Source: Chromera velia (Eukaryota > Sar > Chromeraceae). From it: a DNA stretch of 48,117 nt. Numbering within the stretch: position 1 is the first letter of the stretch; every line of letters starts with the position of its first letter. Of the stretch, positions 1 through 12,400 are shown in pieces. The stretch lies in the NCBI GenBank assembly GCA_018398765.1, contig JAHBMJ010005087.1, forward strand, positions 1 through 48,117, given 5' to 3'. The notes under the pieces were generated by a model. That model had not been told where the DNA came from and ran no database searches. It worked only from the letters and a program-made list of their open reading frames with translations. The position numbers and the translations under genes were made by a program.

Positions 1-1141
1 GACCTTTCAAAAACAAAAAGAACGACATCCAAAAGTGCTCGAGTATCTCTCTCTCTGTTTTGTTGCATTCTACGTTGCTGTGAAAAGAAAAGTGACTCGA
101 CAGACGAAAGAACCGGGTCTCTGCACACGCGGAAAGAACGTTCCTGGTGCGAGGATCAACTGTGTTCAAGGCGGTTCGAGCATGCAGTGAAACGACTTGC
201 TTCGAACTCTGCCCTCCCTGAGCGGTCGAACCGCTTTGCTACCACCTAACGTTGTGTGGTGCCTCAGCTAAGACGTAGCTTGGAGACACACACTTACAAG
301 GTCTGTCATACAAGGGTTCTGCTTCTAGAGACTGTCATTGACATACGAAAGCTTGACTCATGATTGACTGCCTGCATGTGCATGACTTAATTGCAATTCC
401 CTTAATTGCATGCGCGAGGTCGCTCGGCATGCGCACGCTTCATGCAATCCTGACATACGACTTGCATGCCGTGGCGCGGCTTGAAGGCCTCGCCACGTTA
501 CGGTGACTAGTGAGTGGAGCTTCAGACACCTCCGTCTGCTAAGCGAAGCTTCTTGAAAGGTAACAAAAGATACCAACAAGTTCAATCTTCGATAAGTTCA
601 ATCTTAACTGTCGTGGCGGCGTCCGACATGTATGCAATGTGATGCATGTTGTCGTTCAACTTCATAATTCTATTTTTTGTTTTTCTTCACAATTATTCAC
701 AATTATATACAATTATTTACATTTTTTCTCGTATTCGCACTAATTTGCGGTACTACTGAAGGGCTAATGAACGCGTGTTATTACTTATCCACAGTCAACT
801 TTGAATAATGAAGTACATATAGTAAAACGTACTTATATGCAATAATTAGCGTTAATAGCTAGTATGAAGGTTGATAAATATTTAGCAAAGTATAGCATTA
901 CACAAAAAAAACTTTTTTTTTCCAATTTCCCTTCCAGTTTCTTCTTTACCTTACAAGTTACAACACATTCTCTTATTCGTTCAATTCTATAAATCCTAGT
1001 CTGCTTCACACTGCATATATCATTCTTAGGTTTTTACATTTTATATATTTCATAAAGAAATTTAATAATATATGTAGTTATATTTCTGTATGAAATTTCT
1101 TCATATTCTTTAGAATCTCTCTTTGTAATCTGCTGGGCACT
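1..1141. other. AT-rich left-edge spacer, no gene seen
   Basis: The first 600 bases are of mixed composition, with several GCATGC-type palindromes around 405-475. From about 660 to 1140 the sequence is strongly AT-rich with poly-A and poly-T runs. I see no reading frame with protein-like composition. If the last visible exon of the neighbouring minus-strand gene is spliced at its GTAAGT rather than ending at its TGA, a further exon would have to lie here, but none is obvious. Confidence 0.5.
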
Positions 1142-2754
1142 TCACTTACGTTGCTGAGACTGAACTATGTTGCCGATGGCCCTCTGGAGCCACCCAAAAC
1201 TGCCCGAGTCTCGCTCGACTAGTGCATCAGACTCCCCAGGTTCACTAAGCACAGAGCTCCTCTGCAAAATGACCAGGTCCTTCTCCCCTGGATAGACCCG
1301 GTTCACAAGAGAGGAGAAAATGAGAGAGAAATCAATGCCGCTGCCCTTCCGAAGTTCGGGAGGGAGGTCTTCGGCCCCGCGGTCTTTTTTGTCGGACTGG
1401 GGCCTCAAGGGCCCTTTCTGCAGAAGAAGAGAGAGAAAGAGAGATCAAGAGAGAGAATCACAAACAGACACAATCACACACATACACACACACTCACTCA
1501 CTCACTCACTCACTCAGACAGATTTCTGCTATTCCCCCTGCAGTCCATGCAATTCCCTTCCGCGTCTCTCGATCGACTTGAGAAAGGCAGGGAACCAAGG
1601 CCTCTCTCTGTCCACCTTCCTTAAGTTGCCTCGATGTCGGAGGAAGCTGAAATAGGGGGACTGAAGAAAGAGAGAAATGACATCACCCACCCTCTCATGC
1701 ACTCTCTCCACTTCCATGCCCACTTTCTCCCTCAACTAACACCACCCACTCACCAACCCACTGACTGACCCTTTTCTCCTTCATCCAGAAAATGGGCGTC
1801 TTGAACTTTCTTCCGGGACCCCCGAAGGAACGAAGTGTCTTGTCGATTCTGCGAGCGAACAAGTCAAACCACACACACACGCACATAGGAAGACAAATGG
1901 ACAGACTACATTGCTTCTTTCCCTCCTCAGACAGACAGACAGACAGACAGACAGACACACTCGCCGCCTTCCTCAATCGTTCAGGACGTTCTTGCTCGTA
2001 CGTTTGCTCCCTTACTTCTTCGCCACATCTCTCCTCCCTCCCCTTCGCTCCTCCTTTTCACCCTTCCTTCCCCTTTCTTCGTGTCGTCCTTTCGTCCTTG
2101 CTGCCTTCAAGCTTTCTGAGTATCCGTCACATACAAAACCTCTGACTGTACAAGCAACAGCACCCTACTGCTCCAACACACAAGGAGGTAGGCGTATGAA
2201 CGCAAAAGCAGAAGCACATAAACGAGAGGAGGACCGGACGGCACAACAACTAAACAGACTGATAGAACGGACAGAGAATCGAATGATAGAACGAACGAAA
2301 AAGAGAACGAAGAGACAGAAGAGAGAGACGTACGAGCAAGGAAAACCCATCAGTCGCGCAGAGAGAGAATCGTTCTCAACCCCCAGCAGCATCAGCCCCC
2401 CTTTGCGAAGAATCCTCCCAGCCTCCCACACAGCTCTCAGCTTATCGTCTATAGCGTCTATAGCGTTGTTGAACACCACCAGGTCGTATTTTCTGCGCAC
2501 AGAGAGACACACGGACAGACAGACCGACAGAAAGACAGACAGGAATAGAGAAACAGAAACATCCAAAGACGGAAGCAGGAAAGAAAGAGAATGGGAGAAA
2601 GGTCGAGTAGAAAGAGGAAACCAAGACTAGGGACGAACGAGAAAGCAGGAACAAACAAATGAACGAAAGAACGAACAAAGAAACAAGCAGACAAGCAAGG
2701 AAGAAGGAAGGAAGGAAAGAAAGAAAGAAAGGAAGAAAGGAAGAAAGGAAGAAA

Positions 2755-2786
<32 letters not shown>

Positions 2787-4271
2787 AAAAAAAAAGACAA
2801 AAAAAGCGATAGAGAGAGAAACGAATGAAGAGAAAAAGAAAGAGAGGGTAAACCAAAGGGGTCAAATAGTGGCAAGGAAGGCAGACAAATAATCTGAATA
2901 GACCCTTCGAGAATACCCTCCCCCAAGCTGTGTGTTGAGTTAGAACAGTGCCATCAGGAGGTGCGTCTTGAATTTTTTTTCCCTATTCCAAGTCACACCC
3001 AGGAGGGTAGAAACCTCTCACAACGCGTTTGATTTCCCTCCAGCCGCCCGCCCTCTCTGCCGCAATCCTTCGACTCACAAACAGACCGCCAAGGCCACCC
3101 GAAGCAAAAACAAAAAAAAGAAAAATCACATACGCGCATATGAGCAGACACGCGCTTCGACGTACCTTGAGGGCAGGGGGATGAAGGGCAAGGTTGCGGT
3201 GATGAGAGAGAACTTTTTGAATCCGTATTCGTCTTCGCAGATCTGAAAACACATGGAATGTCAGTCAACAACACAAAGAGGGCAAAAGAAAAAGCTCTGC
3301 GAGCAGTCTGCATCTCCATTCAGCACAGAAAGAAGAGAAGAGAGTGAAAGAGGCTCGTACAATGTCAATTTAGGCGTGACTCTTGCGTGCTATCTTTTAT
3401 TTTTCTTCTTCTCTCCTTTTGTCCGGAAACCGCAGATCTCCTGGAACAACAGCAGCAGCAACAAAAACACTAAGAAACACAAAATGGGAAAGATGCCGAA
3501 AACGATGAACAGAAGAAAGGGTTGTGCAATGATCTTCCGCTTCCACCGGGACGCTGCCTGCCTTTTTCCCGAAGCCAAAACAACACACCCAAGAGACACG
3601 TGTTGACGTTCGCCATCCACAGACACGTGTTGACACAGAACAAACGCGGCTTCAGTTCAAAAGAGAAAACACATGAATGAATGATTCTCTAGGGAAACCC
3701 GATTTGCCTCATACCACCCATCGAAAGGCGGACATACAAATATGAAGGCCGGCTCTCTTTTCTTTCCTCCCTCTGCAAAGAAACATATGGAGACAGAGAC
3801 GGAGACGGAGACGGAGACGGACGGACTCCTGCCCCACCATGCGGCTTCTCTGTCTGTCTACTGACTGACTGACTGACTGACTGACTGATTTGAGTAGTTG
3901 GGTATCCTTCAAGGGAATGGGGGCCGCGTCGATCGCGGTGTAGGAGAGCTGTATCTCGGGGTCGATCTCCTGAGCGTCAGCGCGCGTATGTGAGGGTATG
4001 CTCATATGGTCAAATGAAACGGTCGATCTTGCATTTTCAGGTTCAGTACCGGGAGGGAAACGAAGCGTGACAAATGCAGGTGACAACGGGAAGAAAAAAG
4101 AAAGAGTCCAGTTTCTACAAAACAGATGAACCGGATGAAAAACAAAGTTGGAGGACCAAAATGGCACATGCACATACACATACATGTACACATACACGTC
4201 CACACACACACACACACGTACACACACACACACACACACACACACGAACACACACACGAACACACACACAG

Positions 4272-4302
<31 letters not shown>

Positions 4303-4794
4303 CACACAGGCGCACAGGCACAGGCACACAGGCGCACAGGCACACAGGCACACAGGCACACAGGCACACAGGCACACAGGCACACAGGCACACAGGCACA
4401 CAGGCACACAGGCACAGGCACGCGCGCGCAGAAACGGGAGAAAAGGGCATCGACTATCGGGCAATGATCGACATGACCCACCCATGATCGAATGAACAGA
4501 CACACCAACCCACGCATGAAGCACTCACTCACCCTGACGGCTGCGAGAAACTCAGCCCAGACTTCCAATTGTGCCCCTGAGGGAGGGGACGACTGTCCTC
4601 CGAAGCCCAGATCCACGATTCGAATTGTCTTCCTCTTTTTCATCCTCTTCAGCAGCTGCCTCAAATAGTTCTGAAACAATTGAGGAAGAATAATCAGAAA
4701 GAAGATCTAAAGAAAGTTGACCAGGAAGAAAGATGAAGAAATCGTCTCAGAGAGCTCTCAAATGTATGGAGGAAGATTTAGAGATGGTCTGTGA

Positions 4795-4837
<43 letters not shown>

Positions 4838-6681
4838 TGTGTGTGCATTTGATTGATTTTAGGAGAATGTAAGATGAGAGAGGGGGCAGGAAGAAAGGAG
4901 GATACTGGAGGGACTTGAAGGATCAAAGAAGACCGGAAGAGCGAAATGGATGGAAGGAGGGAAACAAATGAAGAAAGTGAAGTGTAAGACAACCAACCAG
5001 CCACCCCACACACACACACCCATGCAGAGACTGCCAGCCAAACCGATGTAGAGTTGGAGAAGCAGACAAACCGACCGTTTCAATCCACCGGACGGCTGGT
5101 CCAATTTCCTTGTCTTGAAGATGCCGTACCTGCACACAAGCACAAACGTGCAGTTGATTCCATTCTACTGTTGTGGTGACAACCGTCACGTGACCTGACA
5201 TTTGTGAGGGCCACATGCAACCCGTCAACTTTCAAAGAACCAGACACTCGAGATCTCTCCCACGTAGACGGAGTATTTGTGCTTTTTTTCACTCTTCTCC
5301 GTTCTTCCTTCTCCCCCCCAAAATGCAAAGTCAGAAAAGACTTGCGAACAGACACAGAAGAAAAGAGACAGGGAGCAAAGGGATAAACAAACCACAAAGA
5401 GAGAAGAACAAATTGGAAGAAGATGCAAACAGAGATCACTACAGAAGGAACTGATGCGACTTGTACTTCCATCTTTCGTCTGATTTGGACCCAGACTTAG
5501 GGAGTTATAGAAACACACCATCTGTCTGCCTGCCTGCCTGCCTGCCAGCCTGCCTGCCAGCCTGCCTGCCTGCCAGCCTGCCTGCCTGCCTGCCAGCCTG
5601 CCTGCCTGCCTGCCTGCCAGCCTGCCTGACAGACAGACAAACTGACGGCATTCACGTCTCCTCCCTCACGAATTTCAATTTCACTTTCAAATGCCGCGTT
5701 TCCATCCAAGAACCGAAATGCCGAAAGCACCCCTTTCTCTTTCTTGCCCCAAATCGACACATCCTCCCTCGGAGACCCCTCTTCACTGATTGAACGCCTC
5801 CTCCCAAACAGCTGTTGAGCCTGCCTGTCATAGAGACGAATGGCCATTTTATTAACAAAGGGCTTCAAAGTCTCGCGATCGAGGAGGAACTCCTTCCGAC
5901 TTCGCTCTAAGAAACCATATGGACGGGAGGGCCGGAAGGGCTTCTTATCGGCTTCAGCTTTACCTTCTTCTTCCTCCTCTGCCAATTCTTCTGGGGATAG
6001 ATCAGCAACTACAATCTTCTTCTCTCGCTCTTCAAGAAGCTTGGCAAGCTGATCCGGTGAATAGACCTTGGCTTCTTTTTCCGTTTCTTCTTTTTTCTTT
6101 TTGGTCTCCTGCTCAACAGATACTTCCTCCTCGTCCTCTTCCAGCTCCGTCTGCTCCCAGTCTTCACTCGCCTCGCCCAATTCCTCCAACAATTCATTGA
6201 TAGTGTCGATATCCTCTTCTCCCTCTCCATCCTCCTCCTCTTCCTCCTCCTCTTCATCTTCATCTTCAAGGTCTTCATCCTGGTCATCCAAGTCCACTTC
6301 CTCCTCTACCTCATCCTCCTCCTCTTCTGATATGCTCTTCTTTTCGTCCTGCTTGCTTTTATCCCTCCCGCCCCTTCCCACTTCTTTCAAGCGCACACCA
6401 GCCCCAGCTCCCGTCTCTATCTCCTTCTCTGTCTCTCTTGCAGTCGATCTCAGCACCAGCTCCCCACGCGAGCGCCGGCACACGAAAGACGCTCCCTGAT
6501 GACAGAAAGCAGAGAGGAGAGGACCGTCTCCAACCTGAGGAAGGGGGGCAGGGCGCGGTGCCTTGGGGGGCAGAGGAGACGCCAGTCTGGAGAGAGGAGA
6601 CGGGACACGATTAAGAGAGAAACCCTCCAAGCACGCACACAGACAAGCAAACACAAGCAACAATCTTACGAAGTGCACCAT
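1142..6681 (-). CDS. Plastid-targeted class I SAM-dependent methyltransferase-like protein, multi-exon
   Basis: The gene reads right to left. Exon 1 (6681-5670) starts at an ATG in CCACCATGG and encodes a hydrophobic signal peptide ending CLEG, then FSLNRVPSPLSR and a Ser/Pro/Arg-rich stretch. This resembles a bipartite plastid leader. A long Glu/Asp-rich region and a basic block (RPSRPYGFLERSRKEFLLD) follow. Downstream exons that join in phase are 5129-5072, 4670-4533, 3969-3886, 3242-3166, 2492-2334, 1848-1770 and 1417-1142. Together they give a Rossmann methyltransferase: motif I IRIVDLGFGG, post-I LSYTAIDAAPIPL, beta4 KYDLVVFNNAIDAID, and motif VI-like RILRKGGLMLLGVEND. The substrate is not known. 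The link between exon 1 and the rest runs through one or two weak exons near 5470 and 5285-5195, so two adjacent genes are possible. An earlier in-frame Met at 6849 is less likely because it would bury the signal peptide. The final TGA overlaps a perfect donor (CGTAAGTGA). Confidence 0.6.
1440..1520. repeat. (CA)n/(CTCA)n microsatellite in intron
   Basis: Alternating CACACA and CTCACTCA runs follow a GA-rich stretch, inside the last intron of the methyltransferase gene. Confidence 0.85.
2500..2800. repeat. Purine-rich (GAC A)n, (GAAA)n and (GGAA)n intronic repeat
   Basis: GACA repeats run directly out of the acceptor of the KYDLVV exon and merge into long GAAA/GGAA runs (about 2700-2795). 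Long open frames on both strands here are made only of Lys/Glu/Arg or Ser/Phe/Leu and are artefacts of the repeat. Confidence 0.85.
4160..4430. repeat. (CA)n plus 8-base GGCACACA minisatellite in intron
   Basis: About 140 bases of imperfect CA repeat pass into roughly a dozen units of GGCACACA or GGCGCACA. The tract lies in the intron after the motif I exon, whose donor begins GTGAGTGAGTG. Confidence 0.9.
4797..4846. repeat. (TC)n(TG)n microsatellite
   Basis: A compound dinucleotide run, CT repeats then GT repeats, in the intron upstream of the motif I exon. Confidence 0.9.
5519..5640. repeat. CTGC/CAGC tetranucleotide array
   Basis: Imperfect CTGC units are interspersed with CAGC, just inside the intron whose donor is at 5669-5668. 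The open frame reading through it on the minus strand (Ala-Gly-Trp-Gln repeats) is a repeat artefact, so I end the exon at the donor. Confidence 0.9.
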
Positions 6682-7291
6682 GGTGGACTCGCCCTTGCGA
6701 CCCCGATCAGGCCAGTGCCGAGAGGGCAACTTCGGAGAGCGACGGATCCCTGCCAGAGACGGCACCGAATCGATCCCCGAGAACTGCAGAGACAAGCACG
6801 CACCCGCAAGGAATGACGCACACTTCGAAGAGCGGGTGAGACCCACCATGCACCAGTTACCAACGCTCTGTCGCGTTAGCAGCAGTCAAAGCTGGTATCA
6901 ACTCTACACGTACGGCCGCATAAACAGGTTCCATGCAGAGATATAATATGCAGAGGCTTGACCCCGCGTCCGCGTCCGCGGCCGTTTGCGGACCCTGCAT
7001 GCATGCATGCGGCTCGGCGGCCGCGAACGCGCGCGCGCATCCCGGCCGATGCCATGCATATTAATAGCCGAATTTGAAGGTGCTGATGATCGCATGCAGG
7101 CTTGATTCATGTGCATAGATAGATTCAAGTTTGGAAGAAACAGCATCGATCAATTGCATGAATTAAAGTCCTCTTCGACCAAGGTGAAAGTATCACGCGC
7201 AGGCTATCATTCGCTAGCTGCTGCGTGTTTTCATCTGTGACTCGGCCCCGATCAGAACACTCTCTGACTAGCTCAAGCTTTGTGAAACTCT
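6682..7291. promoter_or_regulatory. Divergent intergenic region between methyltransferase and secreted-repeat gene
   Basis: About 600 bases separate the two divergent start codons. The middle (6960-7060) is very GC-rich, with CGCGTCCGCGTCCGCGG, a GCATGCATGCATGC run and an alternating CGCGCGCGCG run. This fits a shared bidirectional promoter. No TATA box or defined factor site can be assigned from the sequence alone. Confidence 0.4.
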
Positions 7292-10200
7292 ATGAATCTC
7301 CTCACCGGTCTTCTCGTTGCAGGCGGCTTCGTGGAAGCAAATGCTGGTAAGGATGCCTCCATGCATTCCAGACTTTCTTTTCGTGGTCTTGCTCTTTTTG
7401 TGTAGTATTCGCGTTTCTCCATGAAGCTTGTTCGCGAAAAATATATAAACAACAGTTGGATCAGAGACACCTATCCAATTTTTGTGCTGTATGTCTTTCT
7501 TTCTTTCTTTCTTTCTAGAGTGCCCTGCCTTCTGGTGCATAGTTATGCCTTTGAATAATCACCTTACCTTTGCTGTATGGGAGAAAAGCAAAGGGAAAGG
7601 GAGACAAGGAAACAAACTGAGGAAACAAGCCAGACCGACATTCAATTCTGTGCATCCAGTGTTACAGTGCAGATGGCCGATTCTTTTCATGCATCTCTAT
7701 ATACGCGTAAGGACAGATGATTGCCAAATGCACGAACACGGAAGTGAGCACGTACCCAGTGGTCCCCGTATCTCCCCCCTGAATCCTTGTCCTCTTCCCT
7801 CCCTCCCTCATGATACCCGGCCGCATGCAGCTGTTGACTTCTCTAAACTCGGAAGTCTGCCAACGGGAGACTCTCTGAAGTTGCCCGGGTTCTCCGGGGG
7901 GTTGAAGGTGGACGGCACCAAGGACAAGGGGAAGGGTGGATTCAATGACGTCTTCCAGTTCTTCCTTGCCCCCCCCTCTCTGAACACCACCGTGCCCGTC
8001 TTCTCGACCGACGCCTACTCGATCGAATTCGGCTGCTTTGACAATGGAGAGGACGGCATGGAGGTCGTCGGGGCGTTCATTCTCGACGTGAAGCCACCCG
8101 GAGAAGGCGCACACTTTGGCGTGATTTTTCCCGAGATAAGCACTTCAGATAACGTTCCTGGGGTTTCTGTCTGCCCCTCGGAGGAGGTCGTGGAAATCGA
8201 TGAGGAGACGGGACTGAAGTGTCTTCTTAGCACGGATTCCGTGTCTGGCACCGAAACTGACGTGGTGACTCAGAATCCGGATGATGTGAACCTTCTTTTC
8301 TCCGACGGCACCGCCATCCTCTCTGGCGACGACTTTGGAACTGTAGTGCTGACCGGTCTTAACGGCAACTCCACATTGGAGGAGGAGTTCGGAGTGCCGT
8401 CGAGCTGTGCCGTCTTCGGGTCCTGGTGGCTGAAGGTCCCCAAGGGACTTGGGTTCTCTGTGGGAGAGTCCGTCGTCACGACCGAGAAGGCTGAGGAGAC
8501 GGGAGTGAAAGGTCAGCACGCATGTGGACATTTAGATCCGCATGGAGATATATTGGCATGGTTTGTGTCTCAGTTTCTTTGGTCGCAGAGATGTGCTTTC
8601 ATGGTGTGTGCGTGTGTGCGTGTGTGCGTGTGTGCGTGTGTGTGTGTGAGAGAGAGAGAGAGGGTGCGTGTGTGTGTGAGAGAGAGAGAGTGTGTCTATC
8701 TGTCTGTCTGTCCGTCTGTGTATCTGTGTGTGTGTGTGTGAAAGTGCGTGACCGTGTAGGAGTCAATATCTTTCTTAGGGAGAGTCCCTCCTTGTGTGTG
8801 TGTGAGAGAGAGAGAGAGTGTGTGTGTGTGAGAGAGAGGGGGGGAGAGAGAGAGAGAGAGAGAGAGAGCGTGTTCGTGAGTGTGTGTTTGTGTATAAACC
8901 TCTTTTTTTGAGTGTGCTGAAGTCAGTCTAGTGCTGAATGGTAAACATGTTACATGTGTACATGCACCCATGAAGTGGCTCTCTCAATCCTCCATTCATC
9001 CTGTCTGTCTGTGTTACTGTTACGTTTTCTTCGCTTAATGTTTCTCTTTTGCTTTCAGGATTCGGCGACCTCTTCTCCTTCAAGGACGGGTCTGCCGACT
9101 CCATCAAACTCCCTTTCGACAGTCTTGAATTTCCTCTCTTGGGGGCAGAGAAGGAGTTTGCCTCTGTTGGGGGCAAGGGCAAGGGTCCCTTCAAGGGCAT
9201 TCTCAGCTACTACCTCAACGTGCCTGAGATCAACTCTACCCAGACGGTGCTGTCCACCCCAGAAGTCGACCTCACCTTCTCTTGCCTCGAGAGAGACGGG
9301 TCTGTGTATGCAGTGCAGGGTTTGGTCTTCAAATCTCCCGAGAAGGAGGCCTTCAGCATACTGACCAGCATTCCCTCCGATGGGCCTTTCTTTGAATTTG
9401 ATCAGTGCGGGGAGGTCATTGACGACCTCGAGACCTTCGCTCCCGGTACGGAAGATATCTCTTGCGTCCTGGACACCCGCTCGACGGAAAGCAACAACCC
9501 CAACGTGACTATCGAGGACTTTGATAAGTTCCTCCTCAGGTCTACTAGCGGTCTCCAGATCCGTCAGCCCGAAGACGAGGTTGCTGCAATCAGAACAGGC
9601 ACGGAGGGCAACGCAGAGTTCGAGGAGTTCTTCGGCAACGATGGCAGCTGTGCCACTTTCGGACCGATTATTTTGGACATCCCCAAGGGAATGCCTTTCG
9701 AACTGAACTCCAAGCCTCCGACAGCCAAGGGAAAAACCGCCATGATTTCCAAGGACGGCAAAGAAGGTCCGTCTGTCTGTCTGACATAGCAAACAATTCT
9801 TTATACGCGACGCTTGCTTCGGAATCACCGAGAGCAAACCGTCCAACAAATGAATTTAGAGGTGGTTATGCGGTCGCAGGTCGATTTTACCGGAACGTCA
9901 ACTCTTCGCTTCACCGACATGCACCCATGCATCCTCTCTGAATTCTGCCACCCGGCCACGCAGCAGCCACCCCTGTGCCAAGATCTCCATAAACCGGGAT
10001 GCATGTGCTTCTCTGCACAGACACTCATGTCTCTTCTCTCGATCGTCTTTGATGCCATACATCTGGAAAGAGAAGAGAAGAGGGCCGTTGTGAAAAGAAC
10101 GATCGATGCTTGGAAGAAAACCTTCCACTGAGATCAGTGCGCGACCGTGTATGACGCTGCATCATACCTCGACTGGCCTGGCTCGTTTGTTTCTGCAGTG

Positions 10201-10977
10201 CGCACGTAGACATGTCTGCATGAAGCAGAAGCTTTTCATTTCTGTTTGCGGGACGTGACATCAACTCTCACACACCTTCTCTGCATGAGGGCGGATGCAG
10301 GCACCGATTCCGGTTTCAAGCTCGGGGGTCTGACTGACTCCCTGAAACTTGACTTCGACCTCTCTGGAATCGTTCCTGGCGGGGCGGCGGTGGATAAGCT
10401 TGGGGTGGCCGGGAAAGCCCCGACCCCCATCATCTACTCCGTGGCCCCCCTCTCTCTGAATTCCACCATGAACGTCTTCTCGACCGACACCGTCTCTTTG
10501 GACTTCGCCTGTCTCGACGACGATGTGAATAACGACTTCGTTGGCGTTTTCTTCATGACTGTGAAGGCAGGCAAGGAGGACATTGCGTTCGTTGCGGAAT
10601 CCGACGACGGCGAGTCCGACGACGGCCTGATCTTCGGATACCCAGGATGCCAGGACGAAGAGAACGCGGTGATCGTTGTTCCCAAGGGGGAGACCTTCAC
10701 TTGTTTCCTCGAAGAAGCTTCTGTTTCTCGCAACACAACCGAAATCAATATCGAGAAAGATGACGAGGCTCTGGTGCAGTTCAGTGACGGATTCCACTTC
10801 ACCGTAGGAGATGACTCGACCCCTATTGTGGTTGCCCCCTCTGGCAGCAACACAGAGTTGAACAAACTCTTTGGGGCTGAGTCCCAATGCCTCGCGTGGG
10901 GGTACGTCAACCTCCTTGTCCCCAAGGGAGAGAAAGTGAAGGTCCTTGGGGGGCCCGGAACCATCGTGGAAGCTTAG
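7292..10977 (+). CDS. Secreted protein with three tandem homologous domains, function unknown
   Basis: Four exons: 7292-7346, 7831-8511, 9059-9766 and 10301-10977. They join in frame to 706 codons plus a stop. Exon 1 encodes only a signal peptide, MNLLTGLLVAGGFVEANA. Exons 2, 3 and 4 each encode one domain of about 225-236 residues (roughly 19-245, 246-481 and 482-706). Every domain has the same landmarks: an N-glycosylation sequon near the start (LNTT, INST, LNST), a Cys in FGCFD/FSCLE/FACLD, a second Cys, a third in CLLST/CVLDT/CFLEE, and a fourth in SCAVFG/SCATFG/QCLAWG followed by a VPKG or IPKG turn. Four conserved cysteines per domain suggest two disulfides. All three introns are phase 1, so each domain exon is a symmetric unit. 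The acceptors are TGCAG, TTTCAG and TGCAG. I do not recognise the family. A secreted, glycosylated surface or matrix protein is inference. Confidence 0.82.
8600..8905. repeat. (TG)n/(GA)n microsatellite cluster in intron 2
   Basis: Blocks of GTGTGCGTGT, GAGAGA and CTGT fill the intron between domain exons 1 and 2. Open frames continuing from the exon into this block are repeat artefacts; the exon stops at the donor at 8512. Confidence 0.85.
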
Positions 10978-12400
10978 GGGACGGAGTCCAGCCTTGAGCT
11001 AGTCTGACGACGAGAGAGACCTTTTGGTTTCGTCGTCACTGCATGCATGAGCCTCGATCGGCCTTCCGATGCATCCATGCAGCATCGGTCGATCGGTTGG
11101 TTTTGTAGCTGAAAGAAAGAATGAACCTGCATGTGTGCGACTGTGTGCCGACCTATGCATGATAGCCATCGACGGACAAATGATCGAGCCGTTGCAAAAA
11201 GCGAAGCCAGAAAACGAGCGGGTGATCGAGCGACGACGAAATCGCGCGTTGCATACACTCCCTGTGCCATGCAAGCTCTGTCATTGTTCTTTGGTTTTGC
11301 CCGATCCGTCTGGGATTGGGTGTGTGTGATTTGTTTGGAATTTGGAAAGACGTACTGAAAGTCTGGAACTCGGTGTGTCCGATGCGTATAGCAATGCGTG
11401 GCAGAATGACACTGTGTGCATGCTCGCATGAGACCGTAGACGTACTGCATGTCCGCATCTCCTTTGGCTTAGTGACAAGGTGGAGGAGATGCAGCTTTCG
11501 ACAGTCAACTGCAGTTACCATACTCAACTGCAGAATGGAAGTTGGAACACTAGTTGGAACATGCGCAACTTCAGCGCAAGCTTTCAACCTCAGACAACCT
11601 GGCTTTGAAAAGAGACCTAGAAAGACACGTTATGGAAAAAACTGACACAACTTTGAAGGTTGTCGGTAGTAGACTGTACAGAGTTGTACCTCGAGTTGTG
11701 CGCTGCTAGCTCTCAATGATTGTAGCAATGACCACTATGATAGGTCTATACCTAGGTCTACAGCCATATGCTAGAGCTATATGTAGGATTGTGCAGCTAT
11801 GTGCAGCATTTTTAGCAGCATTTACTCAAACAATTATATACTAAAACATTTGTTCAGTCTATATTATAGACTATATCTAGGACTAATATATATAGATGTT
11901 AGTCTGCGTACATGCTGCCACACACTCCGTCACTCAAAGCTGTTGGCATCACGTGTGTGTCTCTTTTTGCGGTCAAGCGCATGCATACGTAAGCGAAAAT
12001 AATCTGCGCGCACATACGTGTAACCACAAAAATCAATTAGTGCATGTGCGTGAAGTGTGTACGACCATTGTGATTAACCCAAGCCAGACGTCTTCTTTCA
12101 GCTAGTCTGTCAGATTGAAGCGTCTTTGCATCAGACAGTCACAAAGATAAAGACCGTGAAAGAAGGTATGGCACAGTATAGTATCTGTAGCCTAATCTCC
12201 TTCTAAAAACTATTAAAAACTACAGTTTATATACAGTCACGGTAAAGTATACTACCAATGCGAAGTATAGATGCAATTTGATGCAAAAAATGTTAGAAAA
12301 AATTAATCTAAAGAAAAATGATAGAAAAGTTTTTAGATTTAAATATTATACCAACTAGCATACTAGCTGAACATCGAAAAATATCTAGAAAATTATATAG
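10978..12400. other. Spacer without recognisable gene
   Basis: From 10978 to about 11650 the sequence is mixed, with GCATGCAT palindromes; after that it becomes AT-rich. Short open frames lack protein-like composition. It should hold the 3' UTR and poly-A site of the secreted-repeat gene, but no clear signal stands out. Confidence 0.45.

Noticed and set aside
1529-1655. Possible extra methyltransferase exon (FLRHRGNLRKVDRERPWF)
   Set aside because: The acceptor does not fit the frame, and exons 1848-1770 and 1417-1142 already join in phase 0.
2458-2926. Phe/Leu/Ser-rich frames resembling membrane proteins
   Set aside because: They are the complement of GAAA/GGAA repeats and have no conserved features or splice context.
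3390-3440. Possible exon EICGFRTKG
   Set aside because: The acceptor is good but no donor follows before a stop, and the neighbouring exons join without it.
3709-4679. Long minus-strand frames rich in Cys, Val and Pro (up to 271 codons)
   Set aside because: They read through the CA and GGCACACA repeats, which are open in several frames. Only the ends match real methyltransferase exons (4670-4533 and 3969-3886).
5497-5669. Gln-Ala-Gly-Trp repeat tail on the plastid-leader protein
   Set aside because: The CTGC array lies after a usable donor (GTGAGG at 5669), and other introns here also start with simple repeats.
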